From the NCBI RefSeq assembly GCF_001720485.1, contig NZ_CP017114.1:930001-994000 (forward strand): a stretch of 64,000 nucleotides of DNA. Direction: 5' to 3'. A program made the translations under genes and the position numbers. The notes under the pieces were generated by a model. The model did no database searches, had not been told where the DNA came from, and saw only the letters and a program-made list of their open reading frames with translations. Shown here in pieces: positions 32,164 through 41,426 of the stretch (the first letter of the stretch is position 1; each line of letters starts with the position of its first letter). Source of the stretch: Cobetia marina (GTDB lineage Bacteria; Pseudomonadota; Gammaproteobacteria; Pseudomonadales; Halomonadaceae).

Positions 32164-35049
32164 ATGTTCTCGCGCCGTCCTCCCCCTGTCGAGCCAGCGT
32201 CACGCTCGCCCGAGGCTGAATCTTCCCAAGCGGAGGCTCCCCCGACGGGAGCGTCCGGCGTCACCGGCGACGCCACTCGTCTCGAGGATGGCGGCAGTGC
32301 GGGGAACCGCAGTGAGAGCAGCCCCAGTGGACTGGAATCGGTATGGCGGCGCATGAGTCGCCTGACGGTGGGCCCGCTGCTGCTCGCCGAGCTGGCAGTG
32401 GCGCTCAGCTGTCTGGTCGGGGCCTGGGTCACCTGGGACAGCGAGCGGCACAAGCTCGTGGACAGCGCCTTGGGCGAGCTTCGCCAGCAGCATTCGCTGG
32501 CCACTGCCTTGGTGAATGAGCGCTTCGAGGCGCAGCAGCGTCGTCTGAAGATTCTGGCGCGCTACACGCGTCGCCATCTCGACCATGCCGGGGACGAGGC
32601 GGATTCGTCATTGAATGAGCTGGTGTTGACCGAGGAAGGTCAGCTGTTCCGGCCGATCACGCGTGGCGGCGCTGCCTTGTACGGAGAGTTTCACCGCGCA
32701 TTGGATGAGCAGGATCACGACGTGGCGCGACGCCTGATCCGGATGCAATGGCTGTTGTCGGATCTGTATTCCACGGACCCATTGATCTCGCGGCTGTTCG
32801 TCAGTCTCGACAACAGCATGATCATGCTCTACCCCTGGTTCAACGTGCTGGATGCCTTCTCACCGGGCACCAGGCTCCTTCCCTACACCGATGTCACACC
32901 TGCCACTCAGCGCCAGCTGGCCAGCAGCTCGGACAACGGCGCGCCGCGGGTCGTCTGGCTGCCGCCACATCCCGGTCCGGCGGGCCTGCCTCAGATCACC
33001 GCGCTGGTCGAGGTGGAACTCAACGCGGGACAGAAGGTCCATGTCGGGCTGGATCTCGCGGTCCCCCAGATGGAATCTCGCTTGCTGCTGCCTGGTCAGG
33101 GCCGCACGGCCCCCTATTGGCTGATCGGTCAGGACCTGGAAGTGTGGGCGGCCAGCAGCAATACGCGTGACCCTCGGCCGCGACGCCTGCCCGATGACGT
33201 GGCCCAGGCGGTGGACGGCGGTCTGCGTGGCGCTATCTTGCTGCCAGGACCTGCGGCGCGTGCCGTCGTCTGGGACACCTTGCCCGTCAATGGCTGGCGA
33301 CTGGTGGCGCGGCGCGATCTTGACGTGCCGGGCGAGATGCCATTGCTGTCATTGCTGCTGGGCAGCGCCGGTGCCTTGCTGCTGGTCTTCGCGGTGAGCA
33401 TGCTGATTCTGCAATGGCGCCTGCGTCGCCTTGATCAGCGCCTGGGGCAGCCACTGGAATGGTTGGCACGCCAGAGCGTGCGGCTCGAGCAGGGGCAGGT
33501 CATGGAGGAGTATCCCGTCTCGGCCCATCAGGCGTATCCGGCCGACGAGATTCTGCGCCGTCACCGTGCTGCCGTGGCACTGCTGCGCCGTGGTCGTGGC
33601 CACGAACTGGATGCCTTGCCACTGCCTGCCTTCGTGATGCGTCATGGCCTGCTGGCGATGGCCAATCCTGCCTTCGAGAAGCTGTTCGGGCTGGTGCTAC
33701 ATGAAGCGCTGGGGCGCTCGGTCGGGAGTCTGCTGATGCTGGAGCCCAACCCGAGCGTACCCAACAGTCGAGAATTGCGCGTCCATGATGCCGAGGGCCG
33801 CATGCGGCGCATGCGTCTCGAGCTGTGCCGTTTCAACAACGACCCCGCCCAGGTGCTGGGCGTGATGATTGATGAATCAGAACATGATCAGGCCAGCCAG
33901 CAGTTGCTGGTCGCACGCGACAGGGCGCGCGAGGAAGCCCGCCTCAAGAGTGACTACCTGGACATGCTGCACGCCGAGTTGACGCCTCCCTTGCAGGGAT
34001 TGGTGCGCAAGCTGGGGCAGTTGCGTCGCGAGCGTCATCTGGAGGATGCCGAGCTGAGCCTGCTGCAGGGGCGTCTCGATAGCGTGGCACAGCTGCTGAA
34101 TGTGCTGACGGAGCGCGACGATGTCGTGCGCACGCCGCTGGAGGAGAATCTGTTCACGCCCGCCGAGGCGCTGGGAGCGCTGCTCAATGACATGCAGCAG
34201 CGCTACCACGACGTGGGACTGCCCTTCGAGTGGCAGCTGGGCGCGCTGCCTGCATTGCTGCGTGGCGATGTACGGCGTCTGGCGCAGCTCTTCGAGCATC
34301 TGTCGGAAGATGGTTGTCGACGCGCGAGCGCGGGTCGGCATCGCGTGTTCGTCGAGGTGGTGGACGCCGAGGGTGCGTCGTCGCTGGCCGGTGGCCCGAC
34401 GGGAGCTGGCCTGAGGGACACGGAGACAGGGGGTCAATGCTGGCTGAGGCTTGAGCTTCACGATCACTGTGGCCTCGATGTCGGGCGCAATGCGCCTTCC
34501 TCGCTGTTGATGGCTCGTCGTCTGGTGGAGGAGCTCGGCGGGCGCTACCGACAGCATGAGACGCAAGGGGAGGAGGTGCTGGAGATCCTGGTGCCGTTGT
34601 CCTGGCCGGACAATCCTGTCGAAACTCGCATTCTGGTCGTCGATGATGGTCCGGTGAACGCCATGCTGGCGCGCACGGTGCTCGGCCGCCAGGGGTTGGT
34701 GGTGGATACGGCGAGCAGTGGAGAAGATGCGCTGGCCGCGCGCGAGCGCCATTTCTACGACCTGGTGTTCATGGATATCTTCATGCCCGGCATGGATGGC
34801 GTCAGCGTTACCCGGAATTGGCGCGAACAGGAGGCCGGGGCCGGCAGTGACAGGCGTAGCGTGATCATTGCCCTGACGGCCAATGCCAGCGAGGCGGACC
34901 GCGAGCGTTTCTTCGCGGCAGGTCTGGATGATTATCTTGGCAAGCCCTATCGTCCTCAGGCGTTGATCGACAAGGTTCGCAAATGGCTGCCTCGGGCCAC
35001 GATGAAGGCACCGGGAGCAGAAGGTGGCGTGACGGGTGATGGGGTCTGA
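32164..35049 (+). CDS. degenerate hybrid sensor histidine kinase with receiver domain
   Basis: A 961-residue inner-membrane signalling protein. TM1 is about 69-91 and TM2 about 393-418, enclosing a large periplasmic sensor region of roughly 300 residues; a PAS-like segment (about 490-575) and a dimerisation helix follow. The H-box reads LHAELTPP: aligned to the canonical SHELRTP, the phospho-acceptor position is Ala604 with His one place early (603). The ATPase region lacks the N-box Asn (HLSEDG), the G1 motif is DHCGLDV, and the ATP lid is almost absent before MARRLVEELGG. In contrast the receiver is intact: Asp827, Asp828, Asp871, Thr905, Lys927. Start ATG 32164 is uncertain; the frame is open to 31948 and ATG 32353 is possible. 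Probably a pseudokinase or scaffold with a working receiver. Confidence 0.8.
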   Translation: MFSRRPPPVEPASRSPEAESSQAEAPPTGASGVTGDATRLEDGGSAGNRSESSPSGLESVWRRMSRLTVGPLLLAELAVALSCLVGAWVTWDSERHKLVDSALGELRQQHSLATALVNERFEAQQRRLKILARYTRRHLDHAGDEADSSLNELVLTEEGQLFRPITRGGAALYGEFHRALDEQDHDVARRLIRMQWLLSDLYSTDPLISRLFVSLDNSMIMLYPWFNVLDAFSPGTRLLPYTDVTPATQRQLASSSDNGAPRVVWLPPHPGPAGLPQITALVEVELNAGQKVHVGLDLAVPQMESRLLLPGQGRTAPYWLIGQDLEVWAASSNTRDPRPRRLPDDVAQAVDGGLRGAILLPGPAARAVVWDTLPVNGWRLVARRDLDVPGEMPLLSLLLGSAGALLLVFAVSMLILQWRLRRLDQRLGQPLEWLARQSVRLEQGQVMEEYPVSAHQAYPADEILRRHRAAVALLRRGRGHELDALPLPAFVMRHGLLAMANPAFEKLFGLVLHEALGRSVGSLLMLEPNPSVPNSRELRVHDAEGRMRRMRLELCRFNNDPAQVLGVMIDESEHDQASQQLLVARDRAREEARLKSDYLDMLHAELTPPLQGLVRKLGQLRRERHLEDAELSLLQGRLDSVAQLLNVLTERDDVVRTPLEENLFTPAEALGALLNDMQQRYHDVGLPFEWQLGALPALLRGDVRRLAQLFEHLSEDGCRRASAGRHRVFVEVVDAEGASSLAGGPTGAGLRDTETGGQCWLRLELHDHCGLDVGRNAPSSLLMARRLVEELGGRYRQHETQGEEVLEILVPLSWPDNPVETRILVVDDGPVNAMLARTVLGRQGLVVDTASSGEDALAARERHFYDLVFMDIFMPGMDGVSVTRNWREQEAGAGSDRRSVIIALTANASEADRERFFAAGLDDYLGKPYRPQALIDKVRKWLPRATMKAPGAEGGVTGDGV

Positions 35050-35142
35050 GTTGGCAAGGGTGAGCGATGAGCCATCGGTTCATGGCCTCAACCCGGCCCT
35101 TTGACAGAGGTTCTCGATGAAGACAGGTGCAAGGAGTGGGGC

Positions 35143-35925
35143 ATGTGGTGGTGGTATCCCGTGTTGGGGGCCGTGGCGGGTCTGATCGCCGGCCTGTTCG
35201 GTATCGGTGGCGGGCTGGTCATCGTGCCGGTGCTGGCGGCAGCCTTTGCGCTGCAAGGTGTCGCCACTGATGTCTTGATGCATCTGGCGATAGGTACCTC
35301 ACTGGCGACCATCGTGGTGACCTCGCTGTCATCGGCGCGTGCGCATCATGAGCGTGGCGCCGTGCGTCTGGACTGGCTCAAGCGCCTGCTGCCCGGACTG
35401 GTGGTGGGAACCGCGCTGGGGGTGGTGCTGGCGGGCGGACTGAGCAGCGAGATGCTCAAGCTGCTGTTCGGTGGCTTCGTGCTGCTGGTCGCCGTCAAGA
35501 TGGGACTGGATCTCAAGGTGGGTCAGCTGGCGCAGGCGCCGGGGCGTGCCGGGCAGTTTCTTGGCGGTGGCACCGTCGGGGTGGTATCCGCACTCTTCGG
35601 GATCGGAGGAGGGACGGTGATGGTGCCGATGTTGACCAGCTGGCAGGCGCGCATGACCGAGGCGGTCGGGACGGCGGCCGCGGCCGGGTTTCCCATCGCC
35701 TTGGTGGCAGCGCTGACCAATATCGCGGTGGGCTGGCACGCCCCGGGCTTGCCGGAGCATGCCATCGGCTATGTACATTGGGTTGCCTGGCTCGGCATCG
35801 TGCTGGTGTCGGTGCCTTTCGCGCGAGTGGGCGCACGGCTGGCCCATGCGTTGCCGGCGCTGTTGCTCAAGCGGTTGTTCGCGTTGATTCTCGTGATCGT
35901 GGGGCTGCGCTTTCTCGTCTCGTGA
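35143..35925 (+). CDS. TauE/SafE family sulfite/anion exporter
   Basis: A 260-residue membrane protein with two internal repeats, each starting with a Gly-rich helix: VAGLIAGLFGIGGGLVIVPV near the N-terminus and TVGVVSALFGIGGGTVMVPM in the middle, about seven or eight membrane segments in all. These GIGGG motifs are diagnostic of the TauE/SafE (former DUF81) family of presumed sulfite, sulfonate or organic-acid exporters. Start ATG 35143 has AAGGAG at 35131-35136, better than the upstream TTG. Substrate cannot be assigned; the neighbours give no hint. Confidence 0.88.
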   Translation: MWWWYPVLGAVAGLIAGLFGIGGGLVIVPVLAAAFALQGVATDVLMHLAIGTSLATIVVTSLSSARAHHERGAVRLDWLKRLLPGLVVGTALGVVLAGGLSSEMLKLLFGGFVLLVAVKMGLDLKVGQLAQAPGRAGQFLGGGTVGVVSALFGIGGGTVMVPMLTSWQARMTEAVGTAAAAGFPIALVAALTNIAVGWHAPGLPEHAIGYVHWVAWLGIVLVSVPFARVGARLAHALPALLLKRLFALILVIVGLRFLVS

Positions 35926-36082
35926 GTCATCTCGGCATGTCCGCTTTGCCGGAAAGGGCTGCTAGGTGGCGTTCATGCGCGAGCTGTTATCCTTCGCCAC
36001 CTGACCGGTAGCGCATCGGATTGATGGCGAAAGACTTGCGACTGGCGTCAGTCGTGCCGACTTATTCATTCAAGGTTTTCTC

Positions 36083-36886
36083 ATGTTGCAATATCCTCAG
36101 ATCGACCCCGTGGCGTTGGCATTGGGGCCTTTCAAGATTCACTGGTATGGATTGATGTACGTGATCGGCTTCGCGGCGGCCTGGGGGCTGGCGCGTGCCC
36201 GGCGCGGGCGGGTCGGCCTGAGTCAGGATGCCGTGGGAGACCTGATCTTCTTCGGTGCGTTGGGCGTGGTGCTGGGTGGGCGCCTGGGGTATGCGCTCTT
36301 CTACGGCTTCGACAAGTTGCTGGCGGACCCGGTGTGGATCTTCAAGGTCTGGGATGGCGGCATGAGCTTCCATGGCGGCCTGCTGGGTGTGTTGATCGCC
36401 ATGCTGGTGTTCGCGCGTCGTCACCAGCTGACCTTCTTCCAGCTGACTGACTTCATCGCGCCGATGGTTCCGATCGGCCTCGGTGCAGGGCGCCTGGGCA
36501 ACTTCATCAACCAGGAGCTGCCGGGGCGTATCACCGATGTCTCATGGGGCATGGTCTATCCGCTCTACGGGCCGGAGCCACGCCATCCCTCTCAGCTCTA
36601 TCAATTCGCGCTGGAAGGCGTCGCGCTGTTCGCGATCCTGTGGTTCGCCTCGCGTGAGCCGCGCCAGAAGGGGTTGATCTCCGGTCTGTTCCTGCTCTGC
36701 TACGGCAGTTTCCGCTTCATCACCGAGTTCTTCCGCCAACCGGATTCCCAGCTCGGCTTCATCGCCTTCGACTGGCTGACCATGGGTCAGCTGCTGTCGC
36801 TGCCGATGGTGCTGTTCGGGTTGCTGCTGATGGCATGGTCGCGTGGTCAGGACGTGGCGCAGCCGCCGCTGCCTCGCGCATCCTGA
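36083..36886 (+). CDS. lgt: prolipoprotein diacylglyceryl transferase
   Basis: Integral inner-membrane enzyme that moves diacylglycerol from phosphatidylglycerol to the lipobox Cys of prolipoproteins. The 267 residues carry the typical start [20 protein letters not shown], the motif [11 protein letters not shown], and the signature [14 protein letters not shown]. Seven membrane segments are expected. In many gammaproteobacteria lgt precedes thyA, as here; a long perfect hairpin stands between the two. Confidence 0.97.
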   Translation: MLQYPQIDPVALALGPFKIHWYGLMYVIGFAAAWGLARARRGRVGLSQDAVGDLIFFGALGVVLGGRLGYALFYGFDKLLADPVWIFKVWDGGMSFHGGLLGVLIAMLVFARRHQLTFFQLTDFIAPMVPIGLGAGRLGNFINQELPGRITDVSWGMVYPLYGPEPRHPSQLYQFALEGVALFAILWFASREPRQKGLISGLFLLCYGSFRFITEFFRQPDSQLGFIAFDWLTMGQLLSLPMVLFGLLLMAWSRGQDVAQPPLPRAS

Positions 36887-36937
36887 GGTGGGAATGCAGG
36901 TGTGATTACAGGGGGCAATCGGTGTAAACTGGCCCCC

Positions 36938-36989
36938 TGCCAGATACGCAAGAACGCGGCCATCGGGCCGCGTTCTTGCGTATCTGGCA
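36938..36989. terminator. perfect 24-bp inverted repeat between lgt and thyA
   Basis: Bases 36938-36961 are the exact reverse complement of 36966-36989, with loop atcg. No T run follows on plus, so intrinsic termination is doubtful. The element could protect the lgt mRNA end, slow read-through into thyA or bind a protein. Confidence 0.75.
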
Positions 36990-37104
36990 GCGTAAAATAT
37001 CGTCAAGTGAACGATTCGAATTCATGAAGAGGCTGGTGCAGGGCCGATCCCCCCGGATCCGCTCGCCGAGTCAGCCTCTGATCCGCCGTACGGACCCGCT
37101 GCCC

Positions 37105-37899
37105 ATGCAACCCTATCTCGATCTGATGCGCCACGTGCTGGAAAACGGCACGCAAAAGGGCGACCGCACCGGTACCGGTACCTTGAGTGTCTTCGGTCAC
37201 CAGATGCGTTTCGATCTGGCCGAAGGCTTTCCGCTGGTCACCACCAAGAAACTGCACCTGCGCTCGATCATCCACGAGCTGCTGTGGTTCTTGAAAGGCG
37301 ACACCAACATCGCCTACCTCAAGGAAAATGGCGTGCGTATCTGGGATGAGTGGGCCGATGAGAATGGCGATCTCGGGCCGGTCTACGGTTATCAGTGGCG
37401 CAGCTGGCCGAATCCAAAAGGCGGCAGCGTGGATCAGATCACGCATCTGATCGAGCAGATCAAGACCAACCCGGACTCGCGCCGTCTGATGGTCTCGGCC
37501 TGGAATCCGGCGCTGGTGGATGAGATGGCCCTGCCGCCGTGTCATGCCCTGTTCCAGTTCTATGTCGCCGATGGTCGGCTGTCCTGCCAGCTCTATCAGC
37601 GCAGCGCCGACATCTTCCTCGGCGTGCCGTTCAACATCGCCAGCTATGCGCTGCTGACCCAGATGATCGCTCAGGTCTGTGGCCTCAAGCCGGGGGAATT
37701 CATACATACCCTCGGCGATGCCCACCTCTACAGCAATCATCTGGAGCAGGCGCGTGAGCAGCTGACGCGCGAGCCGCTGGCCCTGCCGACGCTCAAGCTG
37801 AATCCGGACGTGACGGATCTGTTCGACTTCACCTTCGATGACATCGCCATCGAAGGCTATGAATCCCATCCGCATATCAAGGCGCAGGTGGCCGTATGA
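37105..37899 (+). CDS. thyA: thymidylate synthase
   Basis: Makes dTMP from dUMP with methylene-tetrahydrofolate as carbon and hydride donor, releasing dihydrofolate. The 264 residues equal the E. coli length; the catalytic Cys146 lies in [12 protein letters not shown], and the folate-site [14 protein letters not shown] and [18 protein letters not shown] segments are present. ATG 37105 gives the family-typical MQPYLDLM start, though no strong Shine-Dalgarno precedes it; ATG 37024 would add 27 residues. It overlaps folA by four bases, coupling dTMP synthesis with recycling of its dihydrofolate product. Confidence 0.97.
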   Translation: MQPYLDLMRHVLENGTQKGDRTGTGTLSVFGHQMRFDLAEGFPLVTTKKLHLRSIIHELLWFLKGDTNIAYLKENGVRIWDEWADENGDLGPVYGYQWRSWPNPKGGSVDQITHLIEQIKTNPDSRRLMVSAWNPALVDEMALPPCHALFQFYVADGRLSCQLYQRSADIFLGVPFNIASYALLTQMIAQVCGLKPGEFIHTLGDAHLYSNHLEQAREQLTREPLALPTLKLNPDVTDLFDFTFDDIAIEGYESHPHIKAQVAV

Positions 37900-38447
37900 G
37901 TGACAAGGAATTTTCTCCGCTGAGTGCCGCCGCCGAGACCGTGGTCCCGGTGGCGATGATCGCCGCCATGTCGGTCAATCGCGTGATCGGTGTCGACAAC
38001 AATCTGCCCTGGTACCTGCCGGAAGACTTGAAGTTCTTCAAGCATGCGACCCAGGGCAAGCCGGTGATCATGGGGCGCAAGACCTTTGCCTCCATCGGCA
38101 AGCCGCTGCCCAATCGACTCAATATCATCGTCACGCGTGACAGCGAGTTCCATCACGATGGCGTACGGGTCTGTCACGATCTGGCGGCGGCGCTCAACAT
38201 GGCGGATCACCATGCGATGATCGAAGGTGTGGACGAGATCATGGTGATCGGGGGTGGACTGATCTATGCACAGGCACTGCCTGTCGCCACGCGTCTGTAC
38301 CTGACCGAGGTAGCGGTCGAGATCGAAGGCGATGCGCACTTCCCGGAGCTTGGTGCTGACTGGGAAGAAGCTCAGCGTGTGCCGGGAGAAAGTGGTGAAG
38401 GCCTGCCTGCCTATGACTTCGTGCGCTATGAGCGCAGGGACGACTAG
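37896..38447 (+). CDS. folA: dihydrofolate reductase
   Basis: NADPH-dependent reduction of dihydrofolate to tetrahydrofolate; target of trimethoprim. The 183-residue protein shows [20 protein letters not shown] with the catalytic acid in the next segment (PEDLKFFK), [12 protein letters not shown], and [11 protein letters not shown]. It has about 20 extra N-terminal residues over the common 160-residue form. ATGA overlap with thyA indicates coupled translation. Confidence 0.95.
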   Translation: MSDKEFSPLSAAAETVVPVAMIAAMSVNRVIGVDNNLPWYLPEDLKFFKHATQGKPVIMGRKTFASIGKPLPNRLNIIVTRDSEFHHDGVRVCHDLAAALNMADHHAMIEGVDEIMVIGGGLIYAQALPVATRLYLTEVAVEIEGDAHFPELGADWEEAQRVPGESGEGLPAYDFVRYERRDD

Positions 38448-38544
38448 CGCTTGCGCCTGCCAGCGGGAACTTTACAGTCAGCAGGTACTGACACAGACTG
38501 GTGCCAAACGGAACTGCCCATAGCGTGCAAGGGAGGCTCAGGCC

Positions 38545-39366
38545 TTGACGATGGATCGCCTCGAAGCGCTGTACTCTGCGCTTGAACATGAAGCCGACAC
38601 CCAGCGACAGCAGCGTGACGGAGAGCGTCAGGCTCGTCTGGCGCTGGAATCGGAAAATGCCCAGCTACGCGAGACGCTGGCCGCGCTGCGCCAGCAGATG
38701 CAGGAGCAGCAGGCGCAGCTGACCGGGCTGAGCGAGGCCTTGATGGCGCGTGATGCCGAGCTGCGCGAGTTGCGCGAACGCAGCGCACAGTCCCCCGCGT
38801 CACAGCCGGTGGAGGATGCGCGTCCCAGTGCTGCGCAGGTGGAAGCTGCCGCGGAGCAGCTGGCCTCCGCGAGCGAGTCACCCGGTGTGGCCTCGGGTGA
38901 GACCGCTGACGCCGAGTCTGCACCGTCGCCAGCAATGTCTAACGACGCGCCAGCCGAATCCGCTGGCTCTGACGAGACACCGGACCAGGCAACGCCGCCG
39001 TCGCCCCAGGCGCTGCTCAAGCAATGGTACAAGCGCTATCCGGATACCTTCTTCAAGGGCCACACCCGTCCCTTGAAGATTGGCATCCATGTCGAGTTGC
39101 TGGAGAACGAGCCCTGGGACGAGAAGCTCGTGCGCCGCGCTCTGGCGGGCTACGTCCACTTGCCTCGATACCTGAAGGCCGTTCGTGCCGGCACGCAGCG
39201 GGTCGATCTTGAAGGTCAGTCCGTGGGTGCCGTCACTGAAGACGAGGCATTGCATGCACGTCAGCAGCTCGCGGAGCTGACTCGTCAGCAGAAGGAGCGT
39301 GAGGAGCAGGCTGCCAGCCAGCGCATCAGCCACAAGCTGAGTGAATTGATGACCAAGCACCGCTAG
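38545..39366 (+). CDS. coiled-coil/ProQ-FinO domain RNA-binding protein
   Basis: A 273-residue protein. Residues about 1-75 are a long Gln/Glu/Arg/Leu-rich coiled coil, 76-150 an acidic, Ser/Ala/Pro-rich linker, 153-230 a ProQ/FinO domain (LKQWYKRYPDTFFKGHTRPL, then RRALAGYVHLPRYLKAVRAG), and the tail another charged helix. ProQ-type proteins bind structured small RNAs and 3' ends. TTG 38545 was chosen because GGGAGG at 38531-38536 is eight bases away; ATG 38551 is two codons on. E. coli ProQ has the domain at the N-terminus; here it is placed C-terminally behind a dimerisation helix. Located 97 bases after folA. Confidence 0.85.
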   Translation: MTMDRLEALYSALEHEADTQRQQRDGERQARLALESENAQLRETLAALRQQMQEQQAQLTGLSEALMARDAELRELRERSAQSPASQPVEDARPSAAQVEAAAEQLASASESPGVASGETADAESAPSPAMSNDAPAESAGSDETPDQATPPSPQALLKQWYKRYPDTFFKGHTRPLKIGIHVELLENEPWDEKLVRRALAGYVHLPRYLKAVRAGTQRVDLEGQSVGAVTEDEALHARQQLAELTRQQKEREEQAASQRISHKLSELMTKHR

Positions 39367-39428
39367 CGACGTGCCGTGCAGGCAGGCCCCATGGCCAGCC
39401 CGCACATGTCACCTTGATCGTCAGTGTT

Positions 39429-39464
39429 CAGAGCCCCTGTGCGGATTGCCGCACAGGGGCTCTG
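39429..39464 (+). terminator. hairpin after the ProQ-like gene
   Basis: Perfect 16-bp stem (39429-39444 with 39449-39464), loop attg, 62 bases past the stop; T content after it is moderate. Confidence 0.75.
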
Positions 39465-39587
39465 TCGTTGGTGGGTGGAAATCCGCACACCGGGCCGGCG
39501 CTGTCGGCAAGTCCACTCATGTCGCGAAGAAGGGTTTTCGCCACAGGTATCTGAATTCAATCGAAAAAACTGGGAATGTGCTGCTCA

Positions 39588-39603
39588 TGGCGCGGTACTC
39601 GCT
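39588..39603 (+). promoter_or_regulatory. weak sigma54-like site upstream of dctP
   Basis: TGGCGCG, four bases, TCGCT matches the sigma54 consensus TGGCACG-N4-TTGCW except at two positions and keeps the GG and GC pairs. It is 143 bases before dctP. No enhancer site was recognised. The remainder of 39367-39745 shows no gene. Confidence 0.25.
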
Positions 39604-39745
39604 ATACCCAGGTGTCCCTGCTCGCGCTCATGTCTGGCGTTGCGACTCGCGCTCATGCCGAGTGTCGTGATGCAGCACACGCCAGGCGGGATGAACAACA
39701 GATGACCAAACCCCAATAACAACCAAGATTCCGAGAGGAACTGCC

Positions 39746-40735
39746 ATGCGCCTTTTCAAGCCTGCCCTGACAGCCCTGAGTGCCGCCATTCTGATGGCCT
39801 CGACCGCTGTCATGGCCGACCCCATCACCATCAAGTTCTCTCACGTCGTCGCGGAAAACACCCCCAAGGGGCAGATGGGCAAGAAGTTCCAGGAGCTGGT
39901 CGCAGAGCGACTGGGGGATCAGGTGGCCGTTGAGCTCTATCCCAGCTCCCAGCTCTATGGGGATGACAAGGTGCTGGAAGCCATGCTGCTGGGCGATGTC
40001 CAGCTGGCGGCTCCGTCACTCTCCAAGTTCCAGAAATACACGGATCAGCTGCAGGTCTTCGATCTGCCGTTCCTGTTCAAGGACATGGAAGCGGTGGAGC
40101 GTTTCCAGAGCAGCGAGACAGGCCAATCCTTGCTGACGGCGCTGGAGCCCAAGGGGCTGGTCGGACTCGGGTATCTGCACAACGGCATGAAGCAGCTCTC
40201 CGCGTCCTCACCGCTCACGGTGCCAGATGATGCGGATGGCAAGAAATTCCGCATCATGACCTCTGACGTGCTCGAGGCGCAGTTCGATGCGCTGGACGCC
40301 GTCTCGCTGAAGAAGCCGTTCTCCGAAGTCTTCATCCTGCTGCAGACCAAGGCCATCGACGGTCAGGAAAATACCTATTCCAATATCTATTCCCAGAAGT
40401 TCTTTGAAGTGCAGCCTTACATCACTGAATCCAATCACGGCGTGCTGGATTACATGGTGGTGTCCTCGGCACGCTTCTGGAATGGGCTTCCGGAGGAGGT
40501 GCGTGGCGAGGTCAAGTCAGCGCTGGATGAAGCCATCGCCTATGGCAATGAGCTGTCCCAGGCCAAGAATCTCGAGGCCAAGCAGGCCATCATCGACTCC
40601 GGTCAGAGCGAGATCATCACGCTGGACGATGCGCAGCGCCAGCAGTGGGTGGATGCGATGAAGCCGGTGTGGGGTGAATTCGCCGATGATATCGGTCAGG
40701 ACATCATCGATGCCGCTCAGGATGCCAATCGCTGA
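39746..40735 (+). CDS. dctP: TRAP transporter solute-binding protein DctP
   Basis: Periplasmic binding component of a TRAP (tripartite ATP-independent) transporter. A signal peptide (MRLFKPALTALSAAILMAST, cleavage near AVMA-DP) precedes a 305-residue DctP domain with VVAENTPKGQMGKKFQELV, ELYPSSQLYGDD, and DGQENTYSNIYSQKF; the Arg of the carboxylate-binding segment KKFRIMTSDV fits C4-dicarboxylate or related organic-acid binding. GAGAGGA precedes ATG. It is followed by dctQ and dctM in transporter order. Confidence 0.95.
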   Translation: MRLFKPALTALSAAILMASTAVMADPITIKFSHVVAENTPKGQMGKKFQELVAERLGDQVAVELYPSSQLYGDDKVLEAMLLGDVQLAAPSLSKFQKYTDQLQVFDLPFLFKDMEAVERFQSSETGQSLLTALEPKGLVGLGYLHNGMKQLSASSPLTVPDDADGKKFRIMTSDVLEAQFDALDAVSLKKPFSEVFILLQTKAIDGQENTYSNIYSQKFFEVQPYITESNHGVLDYMVVSSARFWNGLPEEVRGEVKSALDEAIAYGNELSQAKNLEAKQAIIDSGQSEIITLDDAQRQQWVDAMKPVWGEFADDIGQDIIDAAQDANR

Positions 40736-40832
40736 GACGCGCAGGCTGACAATCACTTGCCTCGCCGGGAGACGCGACATGTCCGTCCTCTCGTGCGAGG
40801 CAAGTCTCCATGAAGGGCATGAGGACATTGCC

Positions 40833-41426
40833 ATGAAACTTGGATGGCTACACAAGGCAGAAGAGACGCTGTTCTCGCTGCTGCTGGTGGCGATGGTATT
40901 GCTGGTCTTCGTCGAGGTGGTGCTGCGTTTCGTCTTCAATACCGGTATCAGCTGGTCCCAGGAAGCCACTCTCTATCTGGCGGGCTGGTTCGTGCTGATC
41001 GGCGTGTCGTGGGGCGTCAAGCAGGGCGCGCACATCGGTGTGGATGTCGTGGTGAAGATGCTGCCACTGATCTGGCAGCGGGTGGCTACCCTGGCCGCGC
41101 TGGTCATCTGCATGGCGTACTGCGTGATGCTGCTGGTCGGCAGTTACGAATATCTGTCCTTGATGCAGATGATCGGTATCGAACTCGAGGATATCGCGAT
41201 ACCCAAGTGGTATGCCCTGACGATTCTGCCCATCGCGATGCTGCTGCTGATGCTGCGCTTCGCGGTATTGGGCTGGAAGGTGATACGCGGAGATGCCAGC
41301 GGTTTCGGCTTTCACGACGAAGGCGAGGACAGCATGCACCTGGTGCAGCCGGCTGACTCGGTCATTGGTGACAGCTCCGATGGTGCCGGTGGTAAACGCG
41401 ACAGTGATCAGGAACCCAGACGATGA
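40833..41426 (+). CDS. dctQ: TRAP transporter small permease DctQ
   Basis: Small membrane subunit that links the binding protein to the large permease. The 197 residues show four hydrophobic helices and the DctQ signature FVFNTGISWSQEATLYLAGW with GAHIGVDV. The ORF begins earlier, at 40674, but that part overlaps dctP and lacks similarity; ATG 40833 has GAGGA at 40821-40825. It has a hydrophilic tail of about 45 residues. The stop overlaps dctM by four bases. Confidence 0.93.
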   Translation: MKLGWLHKAEETLFSLLLVAMVLLVFVEVVLRFVFNTGISWSQEATLYLAGWFVLIGVSWGVKQGAHIGVDVVVKMLPLIWQRVATLAALVICMAYCVMLLVGSYEYLSLMQMIGIELEDIAIPKWYALTILPIAMLLLMLRFAVLGWKVIRGDASGFGFHDEGEDSMHLVQPADSVIGDSSDGAGGKRDSDQEPRR

